Assembly (NCBI GenBank): GCA_947493335.1
Contig: CANLQO010000008.1
Span: 19,511-83,510 of the forward strand
Source: an uncultured Paracoccaceae bacterium
Lineage (GTDB): Bacteria; Pseudomonadota; Alphaproteobacteria; Rhodobacterales; Rhodobacteraceae
Reading direction: 5' to 3'
Length of the DNA: 64,000 bases
Shown: piece by piece, positions 46,060 to 54,299 of the stretch
How positions within the stretch are numbered: the stretch's first letter is position 1
Layout: every line of letters begins with the position of its first letter
Notes under the pieces: model-generated
Database searches by the model: none
The model's input: only the letters and a program-made list of their open reading frames with translations
Told to the model about the DNA's origin: nothing
Program-made: the position numbers and the translations under genes

Positions 46060-46902
46060 ATGATCAATCCAGGAACACGTACCAAACTCGCGGCCGCCTT
46101 CGTGCTGGGCCTATCTGGTTGTATTGAAGCTGAAAACCCGCCGGCTTCTCCCGCTCCACAAGCTGCGGCGAACAGATCCAGCGGCGATGAGCAAACGCGG
46201 GCTTCAGTTGATCCTTTCAATCGCCCGGTGCCCCATGCCCCAGGGGTGTCCTATTCAGATCCAGAAGCGGAACGAACCATCAGAAGAATGAACTGCAAAC
46301 AGCTTGAGGACGTCGCAGAGGAAGGAAATAGAATCGCAGTTCTGGCTTCGTCGCTGTCGGATCCAAGCCAACAAGACTTAGCCCGGCCAGCCGTTTTAAC
46401 GTTTAGGGTGGCTATGGGGGAAAGTGTGTTGAAAGGCTGCAAATCCAATATTCCAAATTCAACTTCTTTCGACTTCGTGTCACCTGGGGATCTTGGCCAC
46501 GATGTTTCGCTGTTTTCTGACGCCTACATTAAAGGAGCGTTGGCGGCATATGAGGCGTTTCAGGACAACGTCCCTTTGGCATCGAGCGCATTTGGATCAA
46601 GCGAAACCAGTGTGACTAGGCAAGGCGGCGGACAGTGTCGGCCATCCAATGCAAATTCCCAGGCACTCAGATTATCAGCCAGCACTACGTGTTCGAGTGC
46701 GGAAAGCAAACTAAGGGAATGGTCTAATCGTGGGGGTGCGGCGTGCAAAATTTTTTGGGGCCTTGTAGCGCAATACTCCTGCCAAGAACGCTACATCTCA
46801 ACCATGGGTTCAGCGGAATATTGGAACGTAACTTGTCAACTTCCGACCAGTGCAGAAGCGATGGCAACAACCGATTTCCCGTTCACTTCATCGTGTCGGT
46901 AG
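46060..46902 (+). CDS. Putative lipoprotein
   Basis: A 280-residue protein with a lipoprotein signal peptide; the lipobox is LSGC at residues ~18-21. After a low-complexity linker (PPASPAPQAAA) comes a domain with several cysteines. No family recognised. It follows the small secreted protein gene by 42 bases and may form an operon with it. Confidence 0.75.
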   Translation: MINPGTRTKLAAAFVLGLSGCIEAENPPASPAPQAAANRSSGDEQTRASVDPFNRPVPHAPGVSYSDPEAERTIRRMNCKQLEDVAEEGNRIAVLASSLSDPSQQDLARPAVLTFRVAMGESVLKGCKSNIPNSTSFDFVSPGDLGHDVSLFSDAYIKGALAAYEAFQDNVPLASSAFGSSETSVTRQGGGQCRPSNANSQALRLSASTTCSSAESKLREWSNRGGAACKIFWGLVAQYSCQERYISTMGSAEYWNVTCQLPTSAEAMATTDFPFTSSCR

Positions 46903-46948
46903 CAGGCAGGTCGCAATTTAGTTGGGCTACCTACTTTTGACGGTGGAT

Positions 46949-47341
46949 CTAAGCCAACTTTGGCCACTCCGGCCCCGTCGCCCTTTCGACACGCCAAGCC
47001 AGATCACCCTTGCGCCCACATTTCTTGCAAACCATGTCGCGCTGCACTTGCATGACCTTTGTGTAGTCGTGATAGCGGGCATAAAGAACGTGCGGTGCGA
47101 CGTTTGACGTCCAATGGCATTCCTCGCAGGTCACGACGAGAACATCGCGCCCGGTCAGCTGCCCGACCCGGAAATTAAACTTCAAGCCAAGTGTCAGATG
47201 TTCATAGGGCACCAGGCAGATGTTCTTTAAATGTTCTCCCCTGTCAAGAATGGACATCCATTCGGTGACAGGTTCCGCGCGAATAGCGCAACGTCCGGCG
47301 GATTGACCCTTGTGGTTGATCCGCCGGACTACCAGCCCCAC
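46949..47341 (-). CDS. Small zinc-ribbon protein
   Basis: Up to 130 residues with two cysteine pairs, CEEC and CKKC, that form a zinc ribbon. The annotated GTG 47341 has no ribosome site, and an 11-bp inverted repeat (GTCCGGCGGAT/ATCCGCCGGAC, 47293-47329) lies inside that reading frame; ATG 47257 is a plausible shorter start. It is the last gene of the DUF4942 operon direction. Similar small zinc proteins are common on roseobacter plasmids. Confidence 0.6.
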   Translation of the reverse strand: MGLVVRRINHKGQSAGRCAIRAEPVTEWMSILDRGEHLKNICLVPYEHLTLGLKFNFRVGQLTGRDVLVVTCEECHWTSNVAPHVLYARYHDYTKVMQVQRDMVCKKCGRKGDLAWRVERATGPEWPKLA

Positions 47342-47392
47342 AGATGAGTTTGGATTTGAAGGGGCCGAACTAGCCGACCCCTTCCAACCTGC

Positions 47393-48847
47393 TCAGTACC
47401 TGCGCCTGATCTTGAATATCACCGTGTTGATATTGGTTCCGGCCTCGGCAAAGCTTTCGGCTGGCAGGTCTGTGAACATGCCCCACCCCCCGCCACCGTT
47501 TGCCTTTTCGGCCCACCGCCGGAACTTGATATGAGCCTTTGTTTCCGCAACCTGCGCTGAGGCTGGCAGGATCGCCACTAGCTGTCCTTCAGGCGCAAGG
47601 AAATCGAATGCGTGGCGCACATGATCCATCCAATGCGTCCCAAAGAAGGGCGGGTTCATGACAACCGCGTGATAGCTTGGGTCTGCTGGAAGGTTCAGGA
47701 AATTGCCCTGCATCACATAACAGTTTGAACCTTCCACGCTGCGCAACTTCTTCATACGGTCTTCATGGATTTCAACCGCCGTGACCTTGCAGCCCTTGGC
47801 CAAGAGTGGGCGGACAAGATGCCCTTCGCCCGCGCTCGGCTCCAAAACACGCATGTGCTCGCGGATGCAGAGCGCGTCGATCGCGGCGTCGGCGGCTGCG
47901 GCAGGGGTGTGATAGAACTGCAGGTCGCGGCTCGGCAAGTTTGTGCGCTGGCGGAACTCGTCGGCCTCTTCGTCCTTTTCGGCCGCATCCGGAATGACCT
48001 CGCCGTAGTAGTCGGCCAGGACGCGATTAGCCTTCTCAACTAGATCGTCACGTGTGAACCAAAGGTGCGCGTTGCCGTTCTTGAAACCTCGAATGCGGAA
48101 ATAGGTGCTTTCGGTGATGGATTGCTGCGGCCCATATCCTGGGCGGCAAGCGTCGATTTCTTGAATGAGGCCACGGCCTGCCGGTGTTTCGTCGTCCAAC
48201 TTCGCAAAGACACGTTCGACGTCGATGATCGTTTCTTCTGCCCATGACCGATTGAAGTTGCCGGAATACTCCGAGAATGCACGGTCAATGATCATGCGCG
48301 ACCCCAGTTTGAAGGCGTCGTGGCTCTTGAAGCGGCTATCGAGCCGCGCAAAAGCAACGGCCAGGCCGCGTGCGAAGATCATATCCGCGTTGCCCATAAG
48401 CGTTTCGAAGGTCGCGCGCAGGTTGTCGGCAGTCACCTCCGGCACATCCTCGCGCAGGCTTTTGTCAAAGTCGCGCGCTGCGGTGGCGTCCATCATTTCG
48501 CGAATGCCGGTTTCTTCGTAGAGGTACGTCCAGACAGACGCGTCAAGTTGGCGGCGAAATGTCTCGACCGACAGCGCGGCGTCAAACCCGTCCGGAAAAA
48601 GCACCGAATAGTGCTTGCTTCCGGTGCGATCCAAACCCCAGTATTTGCGCCCGCACTGGGCCTGTTTTGCGAAGGCGGCGGCTTCCTTGGACAAGCCATA
48701 GGCCCCTTCAAGGGCCGCTGCAGCCTCTCGTACCTTGGCAAGGGATGCGTCCCGTGCTGCGACGATGTCGTCAATTCGCGATGTCAGGGCGGGCAGTGTG
48801 GCAGCGGATGCCGCCTCATCTTTGATGATTTCCGTCTGGAGTGTCAT
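47393..48847 (-). CDS. DUF4942 domain methyltransferase
   Basis: A 484-residue protein. The N-terminal ~280 residues are the DUF4942 region and the C-terminus is a class I methyltransferase: SAM motif VLEPSAGEGHLV and catalytic NPPF in VVMNPPFFG, the form used by N6-adenine DNA methyltransferases. ATG 48847 follows GGGAGGGG. Such proteins are carried by plasmids and integrative elements; a role in DNA modification against host restriction is plausible. Confidence 0.88.
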   Translation of the reverse strand: MTLQTEIIKDEAASAATLPALTSRIDDIVAARDASLAKVREAAAALEGAYGLSKEAAAFAKQAQCGRKYWGLDRTGSKHYSVLFPDGFDAALSVETFRRQLDASVWTYLYEETGIREMMDATAARDFDKSLREDVPEVTADNLRATFETLMGNADMIFARGLAVAFARLDSRFKSHDAFKLGSRMIIDRAFSEYSGNFNRSWAEETIIDVERVFAKLDDETPAGRGLIQEIDACRPGYGPQQSITESTYFRIRGFKNGNAHLWFTRDDLVEKANRVLADYYGEVIPDAAEKDEEADEFRQRTNLPSRDLQFYHTPAAAADAAIDALCIREHMRVLEPSAGEGHLVRPLLAKGCKVTAVEIHEDRMKKLRSVEGSNCYVMQGNFLNLPADPSYHAVVMNPPFFGTHWMDHVRHAFDFLAPEGQLVAILPASAQVAETKAHIKFRRWAEKANGGGGWGMFTDLPAESFAEAGTNINTVIFKIRRRY

Positions 48848-48848
48848 T

Positions 48849-49280
48849 TTATGCCCCTCCCTGAGAGGCACGCGCGGCGGTGCGCCAGTCGTGCGCCCAA
48901 TGCAGGGGCAGTGCGCCCCCAGCCTCGGGCGATGGACACGGCAATAGGGGGGTTAGCTGATCCAAAAACGCCTTTGTCGCGCCTCCCCAATAGTAGGGGT
49001 TCATTTCCTCGGGCATTTCCTTCCAAGAAACGCTGCGCGGGCCGCGTCCGTTCAGGGTGCCATCATGCTTGACGATGATTGCCACTGTGGCGGATTCGGC
49101 TGCTTCCGAAAGTGCGTAAACGCGCCGAAGTGCCTCTGTGTTCTCTTCGGTCAACGGAATGCGAACTGCGGCAACGGCTGAGGTGTCACCAAAGGCAGTT
49201 GCGGTCACGTCAAGCGGTGCAAATTCATGTGCGATCACGTCTTTGGCGGTTTTGTCAGTGTGAAAAGTTGTTGTTCCCAT
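48849..49280 (-). CDS. DUF6927 domain protein
   Basis: A 143-residue cytoplasmic protein opening MGTTTFHTDKTAKDVIAHEF and containing SWKEMPEEMNPYYWGGA, which fits DUF6927. ATG 49280 has AAGGAAC upstream. It ends one base before the DUF4942 gene and is in its operon. Function unknown; found on mobile elements. Confidence 0.78.
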   Translation of the reverse strand: MGTTTFHTDKTAKDVIAHEFAPLDVTATAFGDTSAVAAVRIPLTEENTEALRRVYALSEAAESATVAIIVKHDGTLNGRGPRSVSWKEMPEEMNPYYWGGATKAFLDQLTPLLPCPSPEAGGALPLHWAHDWRTAARASQGGA

Positions 49281-49311
49281 TGGGATGTTCCTTTGTCTGG
49301 ATGTGGTGGCA

Positions 49312-49527
49312 TCAGCCGTTTGTTGGATTTGCCGGCCGCGCGATGAACGCAAAGCCGCCTCCGTTGCCTTCGGGGTCCCGCGACAGGGTCATTTCGAGTG
49401 TGTCACCTTCCGGCATTTTCAAGGTGAACGTGGGCCACGGATCGTCTCCATACTCATCGGGTTCCAAGCGGAATGCGGTGATCTGGCTTCCGACCAGCTG
49501 GCCATAATATGCGGGCATATCGGTCAT
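49312..49527 (-). CDS. Small protein of the mobile-element operon
   Basis: A 71-residue acidic protein (MTDMPAYYGQLVGSQITAFR start). Its ATG overlaps the stop of the upstream gene as ATGA, with GAGG in front, so it is translationally coupled. No family known to me. Confidence 0.72.
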   Translation of the reverse strand: MTDMPAYYGQLVGSQITAFRLEPDEYGDDPWPTFTLKMPEGDTLEMTLSRDPEGNGGGFAFIARPANPTNG

Positions 49528-49991
49528 GGGTTTGCCTCGATCCAAGCGTCGAGACGCTCCATGACTTCGCCGTTGGTCGGATAATCGCTGTAGATTTCCA
49601 AAGTCGCTGCAAGGGTGGGATCGGCTTTGCACCGCTTCACGACAGGATAGTCGTGTTCCAGATATGTGCAGTACTGCGGCCCGATGTCTGGCCCTTGGCC
49701 GTTGTTGAAAATGAACATCAGCCATTTCGGCAAACCCTCGGGATTGGCGTCGGCTTCCTCCTCAAGTTCCTTCTGGGTCAGCCGCGCAACTTCGATGGTG
49801 CGGACCCCGATTTCCAGAAAGTGATTGGTGTTCGGCGCAGTCAGGATCGGCGATGGCGCATATCCAAACGTGAAGTCCGGAAACCGCTCGGCCATGAGTT
49901 TTGCAACGATCTGAGCGCGGCGCTGTCCTTCGATCTGAGCGATGCCAGTGTGTGGAAAGTAGCTTGTGCAAAAAAGCGTGTAGATCGTCAT
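49524..49991 (-). CDS. Hypothetical protein of the mobile-element operon
   Basis: A 155-residue soluble protein; no motif recognised beyond a conserved-looking N-terminus (MTIYTLFCTSYFPHTGIAQI). It overlaps both neighbours by 4 bases (ATGA), which shows a tight operon. Confidence 0.75.
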   Translation of the reverse strand: MTIYTLFCTSYFPHTGIAQIEGQRRAQIVAKLMAERFPDFTFGYAPSPILTAPNTNHFLEIGVRTIEVARLTQKELEEEADANPEGLPKWLMFIFNNGQGPDIGPQYCTYLEHDYPVVKRCKADPTLAATLEIYSDYPTNGEVMERLDAWIEANP

Positions 49992-50221
49992 GCGCTGATC
50001 TCCCGTTCAACAAGGGTGGTTTCGCTCCCACAGACTTCGCAATCGGCGTTGTCGTAGACGGTGACGATTTCCCATGTCTGCAATTCGACATTCCATTCCA
50101 CGCTTGCATCGCGGCGAACGTCATCACTGCCGCAAGTGCGGCAATGGATTGTGATGTCGGGTGACGGTGGTGGGGGGACGCTTGCGCGTCCCGCCCCTTC
50201 GTTTTTGGCTGTGTCACACAT
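49988..50221 (-). CDS. Small zinc-ribbon protein
   Basis: A 77-residue protein with CRTCGSD and CEVCGSE, one four-cysteine zinc ribbon. ATG 50221 lies just after the upstream gene stop; an upstream start in frame would overlap that gene. It ends in an ATGA overlap with the next gene. Confidence 0.7.
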   Translation of the reverse strand: MCDTAKNEGAGRASVPPPPSPDITIHCRTCGSDDVRRDASVEWNVELQTWEIVTVYDNADCEVCGSETTLVEREISA

Positions 50222-50226
50222 TGCAA

Positions 50227-50595
50227 TCACCACCAGCACGAAAAACAAACGGTTGCCCCGCCTGCCATCGCTTCCTTGGCCCATGAACAGAACGCCAAGT
50301 CCTGATCCTTGTAGTGCGCGGCCTGTTCGTCCTGAAACTGATGTCCGAAGAAGAACCCCCCGGGGCTTTCCGGCAAACCTTCGCCTTTGACCTTTGCTTC
50401 CAACTGGTCGATGTCGTCAGCAGCAAGTTGCAACTCGCCGCAGTTTAGATCGGACGGATCACCTCCGGTCTTTTCCTCAAACAGGGTTTCCATGAACTCC
50501 TGCAATCGTGCGTGCTTGCGCCAGACAAATTTCGCTGTTGATCCTTCCTCGCCGGTGTCGTCGGTGCGCTCATATGCGTATTGATCGAGACCCAT
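50227..50595 (-). CDS. MGLDQYA-type conserved hypothetical protein
   Basis: A 122-residue protein starting MGLDQYAYERTDDTG with internal EFVW-like WRKHARLQEFME and LAADDIDQLEAKV. This family recurs on bacterial mobile elements and phages with no known role. ATG 50595 has AAGGATG upstream. It is the first gene of the operon and the candidate structured element lies about 115 bases upstream. Confidence 0.8.
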   Translation of the reverse strand: MGLDQYAYERTDDTGEEGSTAKFVWRKHARLQEFMETLFEEKTGGDPSDLNCGELQLAADDIDQLEAKVKGEGLPESPGGFFFGHQFQDEQAAHYKDQDLAFCSWAKEAMAGGATVCFSCWW

Positions 50596-50710
50596 TTCTT
50601 CATCCTTTTTCCGTGGTGTGTTTTGGGGTCGTTGCCCCGTTGATTGCTGGTTTGAAGGCAACCGCGTTTTCGCGGCTGTCTTGCAAACCTGCTCACGGCG
50701 AGTGCGGAGG

Positions 50711-50866
50711 GGGGCGAGACAAGCGCAGGCGAGGGGAGGGGGATCACCCGGCAACGCAGCCCGCAGGGACCGTTGTTGGGGATACCGCTCGCCTGCACTT
50801 GTCCGAGGGGGGAGGCTGCGCCTCCACCCTGATCGTCCTGCAGTGGCGTTCGGCTTGCCCGAACCC
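50711..50866. ncRNA. Candidate structured RNA element, copy 1
   Basis: Three hairpins: a long one with arms GACAAGCGCAGGCGAG (50718) and CTCGCCTGCACTTGTC (50788), a second GGAGGC-TGC-GCCTCC at 50811-50825, and a third GTTCGG-CTTGC-CCGAAC at 50848-50864. The same arrangement recurs at 60300-60440 and substitutions in the second and third stems are compensatory or wobble-compatible. Strand and start are not known; it lies upstream of a minus-strand operon and may be its leader. Confidence 0.6.
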
Positions 50867-50969
50867 CCAAAGGACCAGAAAGGATCGGGCTCTGCGTGGT
50901 CTCGGTTTATTCAAGTCGTTGTGCTATATTCGCAGAATTCGAACCGAACCAATTTGGAAGGACGTTTAT

Positions 50970-51638
50970 ATGCTGATGGATACTTTGAAGGCCATGTTTC
51001 TTGGTTTTTTTGTTCTTTGCGCTCAGCCGGCTGTCGCTGAACCACGCATCATGGCAACTCATTTCAATCCGGTCACGCGGCCCGATAATCTTGCTGACGC
51101 TTTGTTGGCATGTAGAGAAGAAAGCAACTGCAAGGCCGCGACAGATGCAATCGCAGCTTACTATGGCGTGCCTCCTCAAGCGATGGAACAGATTGATCAT
51201 ACTGTCAGTATGTTCCGCACTGGCGGTGGCTCCGAAGAGACCAGGATTTTGGTTGAACCGCCAAATGGATACCGCATCTGCCGCGTCACTGTTCGTCTCA
51301 AGAGTATCAATCCGCCTGCGGGAGACAAATCAGCTCATCTCTCGGTCACTGCAGCTAGGGACCGCTTTCAGATTTATACCTGGGTGCCAAGTGGCGGGTG
51401 GTTAGATGGCATGCGTTGGGTCGAAGGAACTGTGTATTCAGTTGTTGTTCCACGCAGCGAGTATTCGGCGGCACGAGAAGCCGGAACCTGTAACCTTTAT
51501 GCCGAACGGCTGAAACATTTTACGTGTCGAGGCGCCGCAAGCCACCACAACGGCGCACATGGGTGGCCAGCATGTCCAGGCCGGTTCGAGGTCTCAAAGA
51601 GCTGTGATGGAATCGTTTGCAATCGTTGGAATCCATAG
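50970..51638 (+). CDS. Secreted protein of unknown function
   Basis: A 222-residue protein with a signal peptide (cleavage after AVAEP region) and GGAAGGACG before ATG 50970. It has eight cysteines in the mature part. No family recognised. It is alone between two minus-strand operons and may be a cargo gene of the island. Confidence 0.75.
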   Translation: MLMDTLKAMFLGFFVLCAQPAVAEPRIMATHFNPVTRPDNLADALLACREESNCKAATDAIAAYYGVPPQAMEQIDHTVSMFRTGGGSEETRILVEPPNGYRICRVTVRLKSINPPAGDKSAHLSVTAARDRFQIYTWVPSGGWLDGMRWVEGTVYSVVVPRSEYSAAREAGTCNLYAERLKHFTCRGAASHHNGAHGWPACPGRFEVSKSCDGIVCNRWNP

Positions 51639-51670
51639 AGCTGCTGTGTAGCCTTCGTTGGCAAACGAAA

Positions 51671-51690
51671 GGGGCGGCCGGAGCCGCCCC
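51671..51690 (-). terminator. Stem-loop downstream of the 69-residue gene
   Basis: GGGGCGGC and GCCGCCCC form a perfect 8-bp stem with loop CGGA. On the minus strand it is followed by TTTCGTTT, a weak T-tract, and lies 15 bases after the stop at 51705; it could end both convergent genes. Confidence 0.6.
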
Positions 51691-51704
51691 AGGGCCGAAG
51701 GTCC

Positions 51705-51914
51705 TCAGTCTTCGGTCACGTCGTTGTCGTTCGGAGGAAAGCAGACCAGCTCGTCGACGCCGACCGGGAAGTCGAGCTTGATGTTGAGGATCTCGCCCTT
51801 GCCATCGTTGCGTTCGTTGATGAAGGCGACGCCGACGCGGCGGAAGGTTGTGCGGTCCTGGCCGTCCTTTTTGAAGTTGACCGGGACGGTAACGGTGTAG
51901 CGGGTGTTAGACAT
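51705..51914 (-). CDS. Small conserved-type hypothetical protein
   Basis: A 69-residue protein opening MSNTRYTVTVPVNFKKDGQD, with GGAGAACG before the ATG. Alternating hydrophobic residues suggest a beta-barrel or OB-like fold. Common kind of small gene on roseobacter mobile elements; function not known. Confidence 0.72.
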   Translation of the reverse strand: MSNTRYTVTVPVNFKKDGQDRTTFRRVGVAFINERNDGKGEILNIKLDFPVGVDELVCFPPNDNDVTED

Positions 51915-52341
51915 GATCGTTCTCCTGTTTGCTGATGGGGGTCAGCCAGCAGGGGGCTTGAGGGCGCGATGCAGGAGCAAATGCGGAGGGTCTGCACCGC
52001 AGGTGTGGAAGCCGTATTTGTTCTTGCCGAACGCAGAGAGGGGACATCGTGACCGGCGCCCTGCGACACCCATCTCAGAAAGCAAACGGGTGAGCGATCA
52101 TTGACACCTGCGGCACGGATTACCGCCTCAGTGCCTCAAGGAAGGCCGGAACCCGCTTCTCAGCCACGTAGGCGGCTTCTCAGCGCCACCACGCCCGGGC
52201 AAGGGCCTGATCCGCCTCTCAGCCCTCCCCAGAGCCGCTGACAGCCTCTCTGTCGCTCTCTCAGGCACCTTCAGCGCCAGAAGACACGACCATCAGCACA
52301 GGGTGCGCAGGTTGCCCCTTACGCACGGCCCTCGATGTCGA
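51915..52341. other. Gene-free stretch with CTCAG-type repeats
   Basis: No gene is supportable. The motif CTTCTCAG occurs at 52156 and 52176 (20 bases apart) with CCTCTCAG at 52215 and CTCTCTCAG near 52256, a loose iteron-like array. The rest shows no clear structure. Confidence 0.5.
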
Positions 52342-52546
52342 AGCCCGCCCCAGGGATGGACACCCGGCAGGGCAGATCGCGGCGGGACTGGTGACGCATG
52401 AGCTGAGGGAGGCGACGTGGCTCAGGATGAGACGCGGCCCCGACCAACAGATCAGCGCACCAGGCCGGCCAAGTTCTGGGTGGAGACGCGCAGCGGCGGA
52501 ACCTGACAGACCGATGACCCAACGCAATGCGATAGGAAAGGGGCAC
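52342..52546 (+). repeat. Long direct repeat, copy 2
   Basis: About 205 bases matching 44148-44353 in the same orientation with roughly 14 scattered differences and one length change near the end. It stops exactly at the last base of the CoiA-like gene's stop codon. Confidence 0.9.
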
Positions 52547-53238
52547 TAAAACCGTCTAAATGGGTTTCCTCGCCGCGTTTTCGGCCTTGAGATCTCGATA
52601 GGATTGGGACGGTTACCCTTCTTAAACTCCTCGATGAGCAGCTCCTTCTTGAGCGTGTACATCAAGGAAGAAGACTTAAGGCTTCGGCCAATAACCCAGA
52701 CCTCCTCCATGCCGAAGTCAATAACCACGGGCGCATTGAAACCACTCCATTTTTTGAGGAAAAGGGAGTTGTGATGCTGGAGCTGGTAGACTGGAGCGCC
52801 GCTTGATCTGAGCGGCGTTGCATATTCGAGTGCGACCTTGAACTGCTTTACGGTGTTTTCCAACCTCGCCCCGTCGACGACCCAGCAAATATTTTGATGG
52901 AACGTAATGCGGTTCTCGACTTCCTCGCGCGAGATTGGGGAGTGTTGAAATTCAAGTACGAGACCATGTGGGGTGAGCACATCCGCAATGTGTAATTCGC
53001 CGTGTTCGTCACGGCGGCCTTGTTCCTGCCATTGCTCCGGAAACGAGTTTTTCCAGTCACGATGCCACTGCTTTTCTGGCTCCCACCAGTGGTCGCAGTG
53101 CTTCGTTGACTTGTGCGCCCAATGCCAAACGCGTACCGGACCACATCGTGCAATCACATCGCTGTCGCAAAACGGGCATCGGCCTTTCGATTTGGGTGCC
53201 GGTTCGGCCCTTTCCCCATTGAAAATTGCATATTTCAT
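52546..53238 (-). CDS. CoiA-like competence/nuclease family protein
   Basis: A 230-residue protein with a zinc-binding N-terminus (CPFCDSD, then WHWAH and CDHWW) and the CoiA pattern W..W...F, HIADVLTPHGLVLEFQHS, which is a PD-(D/E)xK-type nuclease core (Glu, Asp, ExQ). CoiA proteins act in DNA uptake or recombination. Here it is on a mobile island and probably processes DNA. The stop abuts the long direct repeat. Confidence 0.78.
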   Translation of the reverse strand: MKYAIFNGERAEPAPKSKGRCPFCDSDVIARCGPVRVWHWAHKSTKHCDHWWEPEKQWHRDWKNSFPEQWQEQGRRDEHGELHIADVLTPHGLVLEFQHSPISREEVENRITFHQNICWVVDGARLENTVKQFKVALEYATPLRSSGAPVYQLQHHNSLFLKKWSGFNAPVVIDFGMEEVWVIGRSLKSSSLMYTLKKELLIEEFKKGNRPNPIEISRPKTRRGNPFRRF

Positions 53239-53551
53239 CGCTGTTTACTCCTGCTCGCCCTCCGTTCCTGTGGATTGGGAATACTTCGGTATCTACGCGT
53301 CAGATCCAAGATCTGTACTGAGAAATAGGCTGACTTCGGCCACTCGGGCGCCATGGATTTTCAACCGGCCAAGACTCGGCGCCCCCACTTTCGCAGCGCT
53401 TGCAAATATTGCCCCGCTCGGGTGTGGCTGTTTCCTGTCATCTCATTGCTAAAGCCAACGACTTTTGCGCCGAAGCGCGACTAGCCCCGGGTTGCCGATG
53501 ATTCCTGACTATATTTGTGGTACGGTACCCGCATTTGATGGAGGAACAAGC
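53239..53551. other. Gene-free stretch
   Basis: A 313-base gap between the CoiA-like gene and the divergent secreted protein gene. I see no gene, clear repeat or terminator; it must hold the promoters of both. Confidence 0.6.
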
Positions 53552-53971
53552 ATGCGACTTTTTTGTGTATTGGCACTTTCGATTCTTTCATTTCTCCCTG
53601 GTAGCGCAATTGCAGAACATGACACGCTCCTTAGCTACCCCTGCGCAACTGACCCTCACCTCATCAACGGTGAACTTACTGATGGATGGTGCTTGCCTGC
53701 CAGAACAACCCACTTTGACCAAACAGGCAGAGTTGGAATGTATATTCGCTGCCGACTAAAAGGCGGAAATGACGAATATGTCGAAGGCAACTGTTGCAAA
53801 CACTTGAGGGAAAGCGACGCCTATGAATTTCGGGTTTGTAGAGGTCGCACAATTCCAGAGTCAGGTCTAGGCTTGGTTTTGCAGTTGGGAGAGCTGGGTA
53901 CAAATGGCTGGATATGTCGTTTTGTAGACTGTCAGTTGATAGGCAGACAACTAGGTGTTCCATTCCTGTAA
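53552..53971 (+). CDS. Small cysteine-rich secreted protein
   Basis: A 139-residue protein with a signal peptide (RLFCVLALSILSFLPGSAIA) and about eight cysteines in the mature chain, including NCCKH. ATG 53552 has GGAGG upstream. It resembles the other small secreted proteins of the island in form, not sequence. Function unknown. Confidence 0.7.
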   Translation: MRLFCVLALSILSFLPGSAIAEHDTLLSYPCATDPHLINGELTDGWCLPARTTHFDQTGRVGMYIRCRLKGGNDEYVEGNCCKHLRESDAYEFRVCRGRTIPESGLGLVLQLGELGTNGWICRFVDCQLIGRQLGVPFL

Positions 53972-54017
53972 ACACTGCCTCGCTAGGTGGGCCTCATTGG
54001 ACGCCCACGCCACGCGC

Positions 54018-54299
54018 CTAACTTGGCGTGTGGCGGTTCTTCTGGGCATCGACATATGACCTCAGAACGGCGTGCATACGTGTCAGATGGCCTTTGCCCT
54101 GACCTTTAAAGAAAGCAATGATGTCAGGATCAACACGCATGTTGACCTGTTGTTTTGTCCTTGGCTCTTGAGGCTGTGCCACATCCCAAAATCCTTCTGG
54201 CATGTCGATCTGCGGAGCATCTTCACGGGTAGCGTGAAGCTCTCCTCGATCCTGCATTTCTCGCAACTTCTCTAGGGAAGCTGATTTTGTATCTTTCAT
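54018..54299 (-). CDS. brnA: BrnA family antitoxin
   Basis: A 93-residue protein whose C-terminus (KQQVNMRVDPDIIAFFKGQG, then HLTRMHAVLRSYVDA) is the BrnA ribbon-helix-helix. ATG 54299 has a strong AAGGAGGT upstream. It overlaps the toxin gene by 77 bases in another frame, so the two are co-expressed. BrnA neutralises BrnT and represses the operon. Confidence 0.85.
   Translation of the reverse strand: MKDTKSASLEKLREMQDRGELHATREDAPQIDMPEGFWDVAQPQEPRTKQQVNMRVDPDIIAFFKGQGKGHLTRMHAVLRSYVDAQKNRHTPS

Noticed and set aside
47293..47329. Inverted repeat GTCCGGCGGAT/ATCCGCCGGAC as a terminator
   Set aside because: The 15-base loop and missing T-tract argue against it, and it lies in the 5' part of the zinc-ribbon gene; noted there as a start-site problem instead.
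48320..49072. A 250-codon plus-strand open frame across the DUF4942 and DUF6927 genes
   Set aside because: Antisense to two recognised genes and lacking any domain pattern.
52261..52546. Open frames of 75-88 codons over the long direct repeat
   Set aside because: One frame is broken by a stop in the other copy; the other survives only as expected for 93% identical DNA. No family seen.
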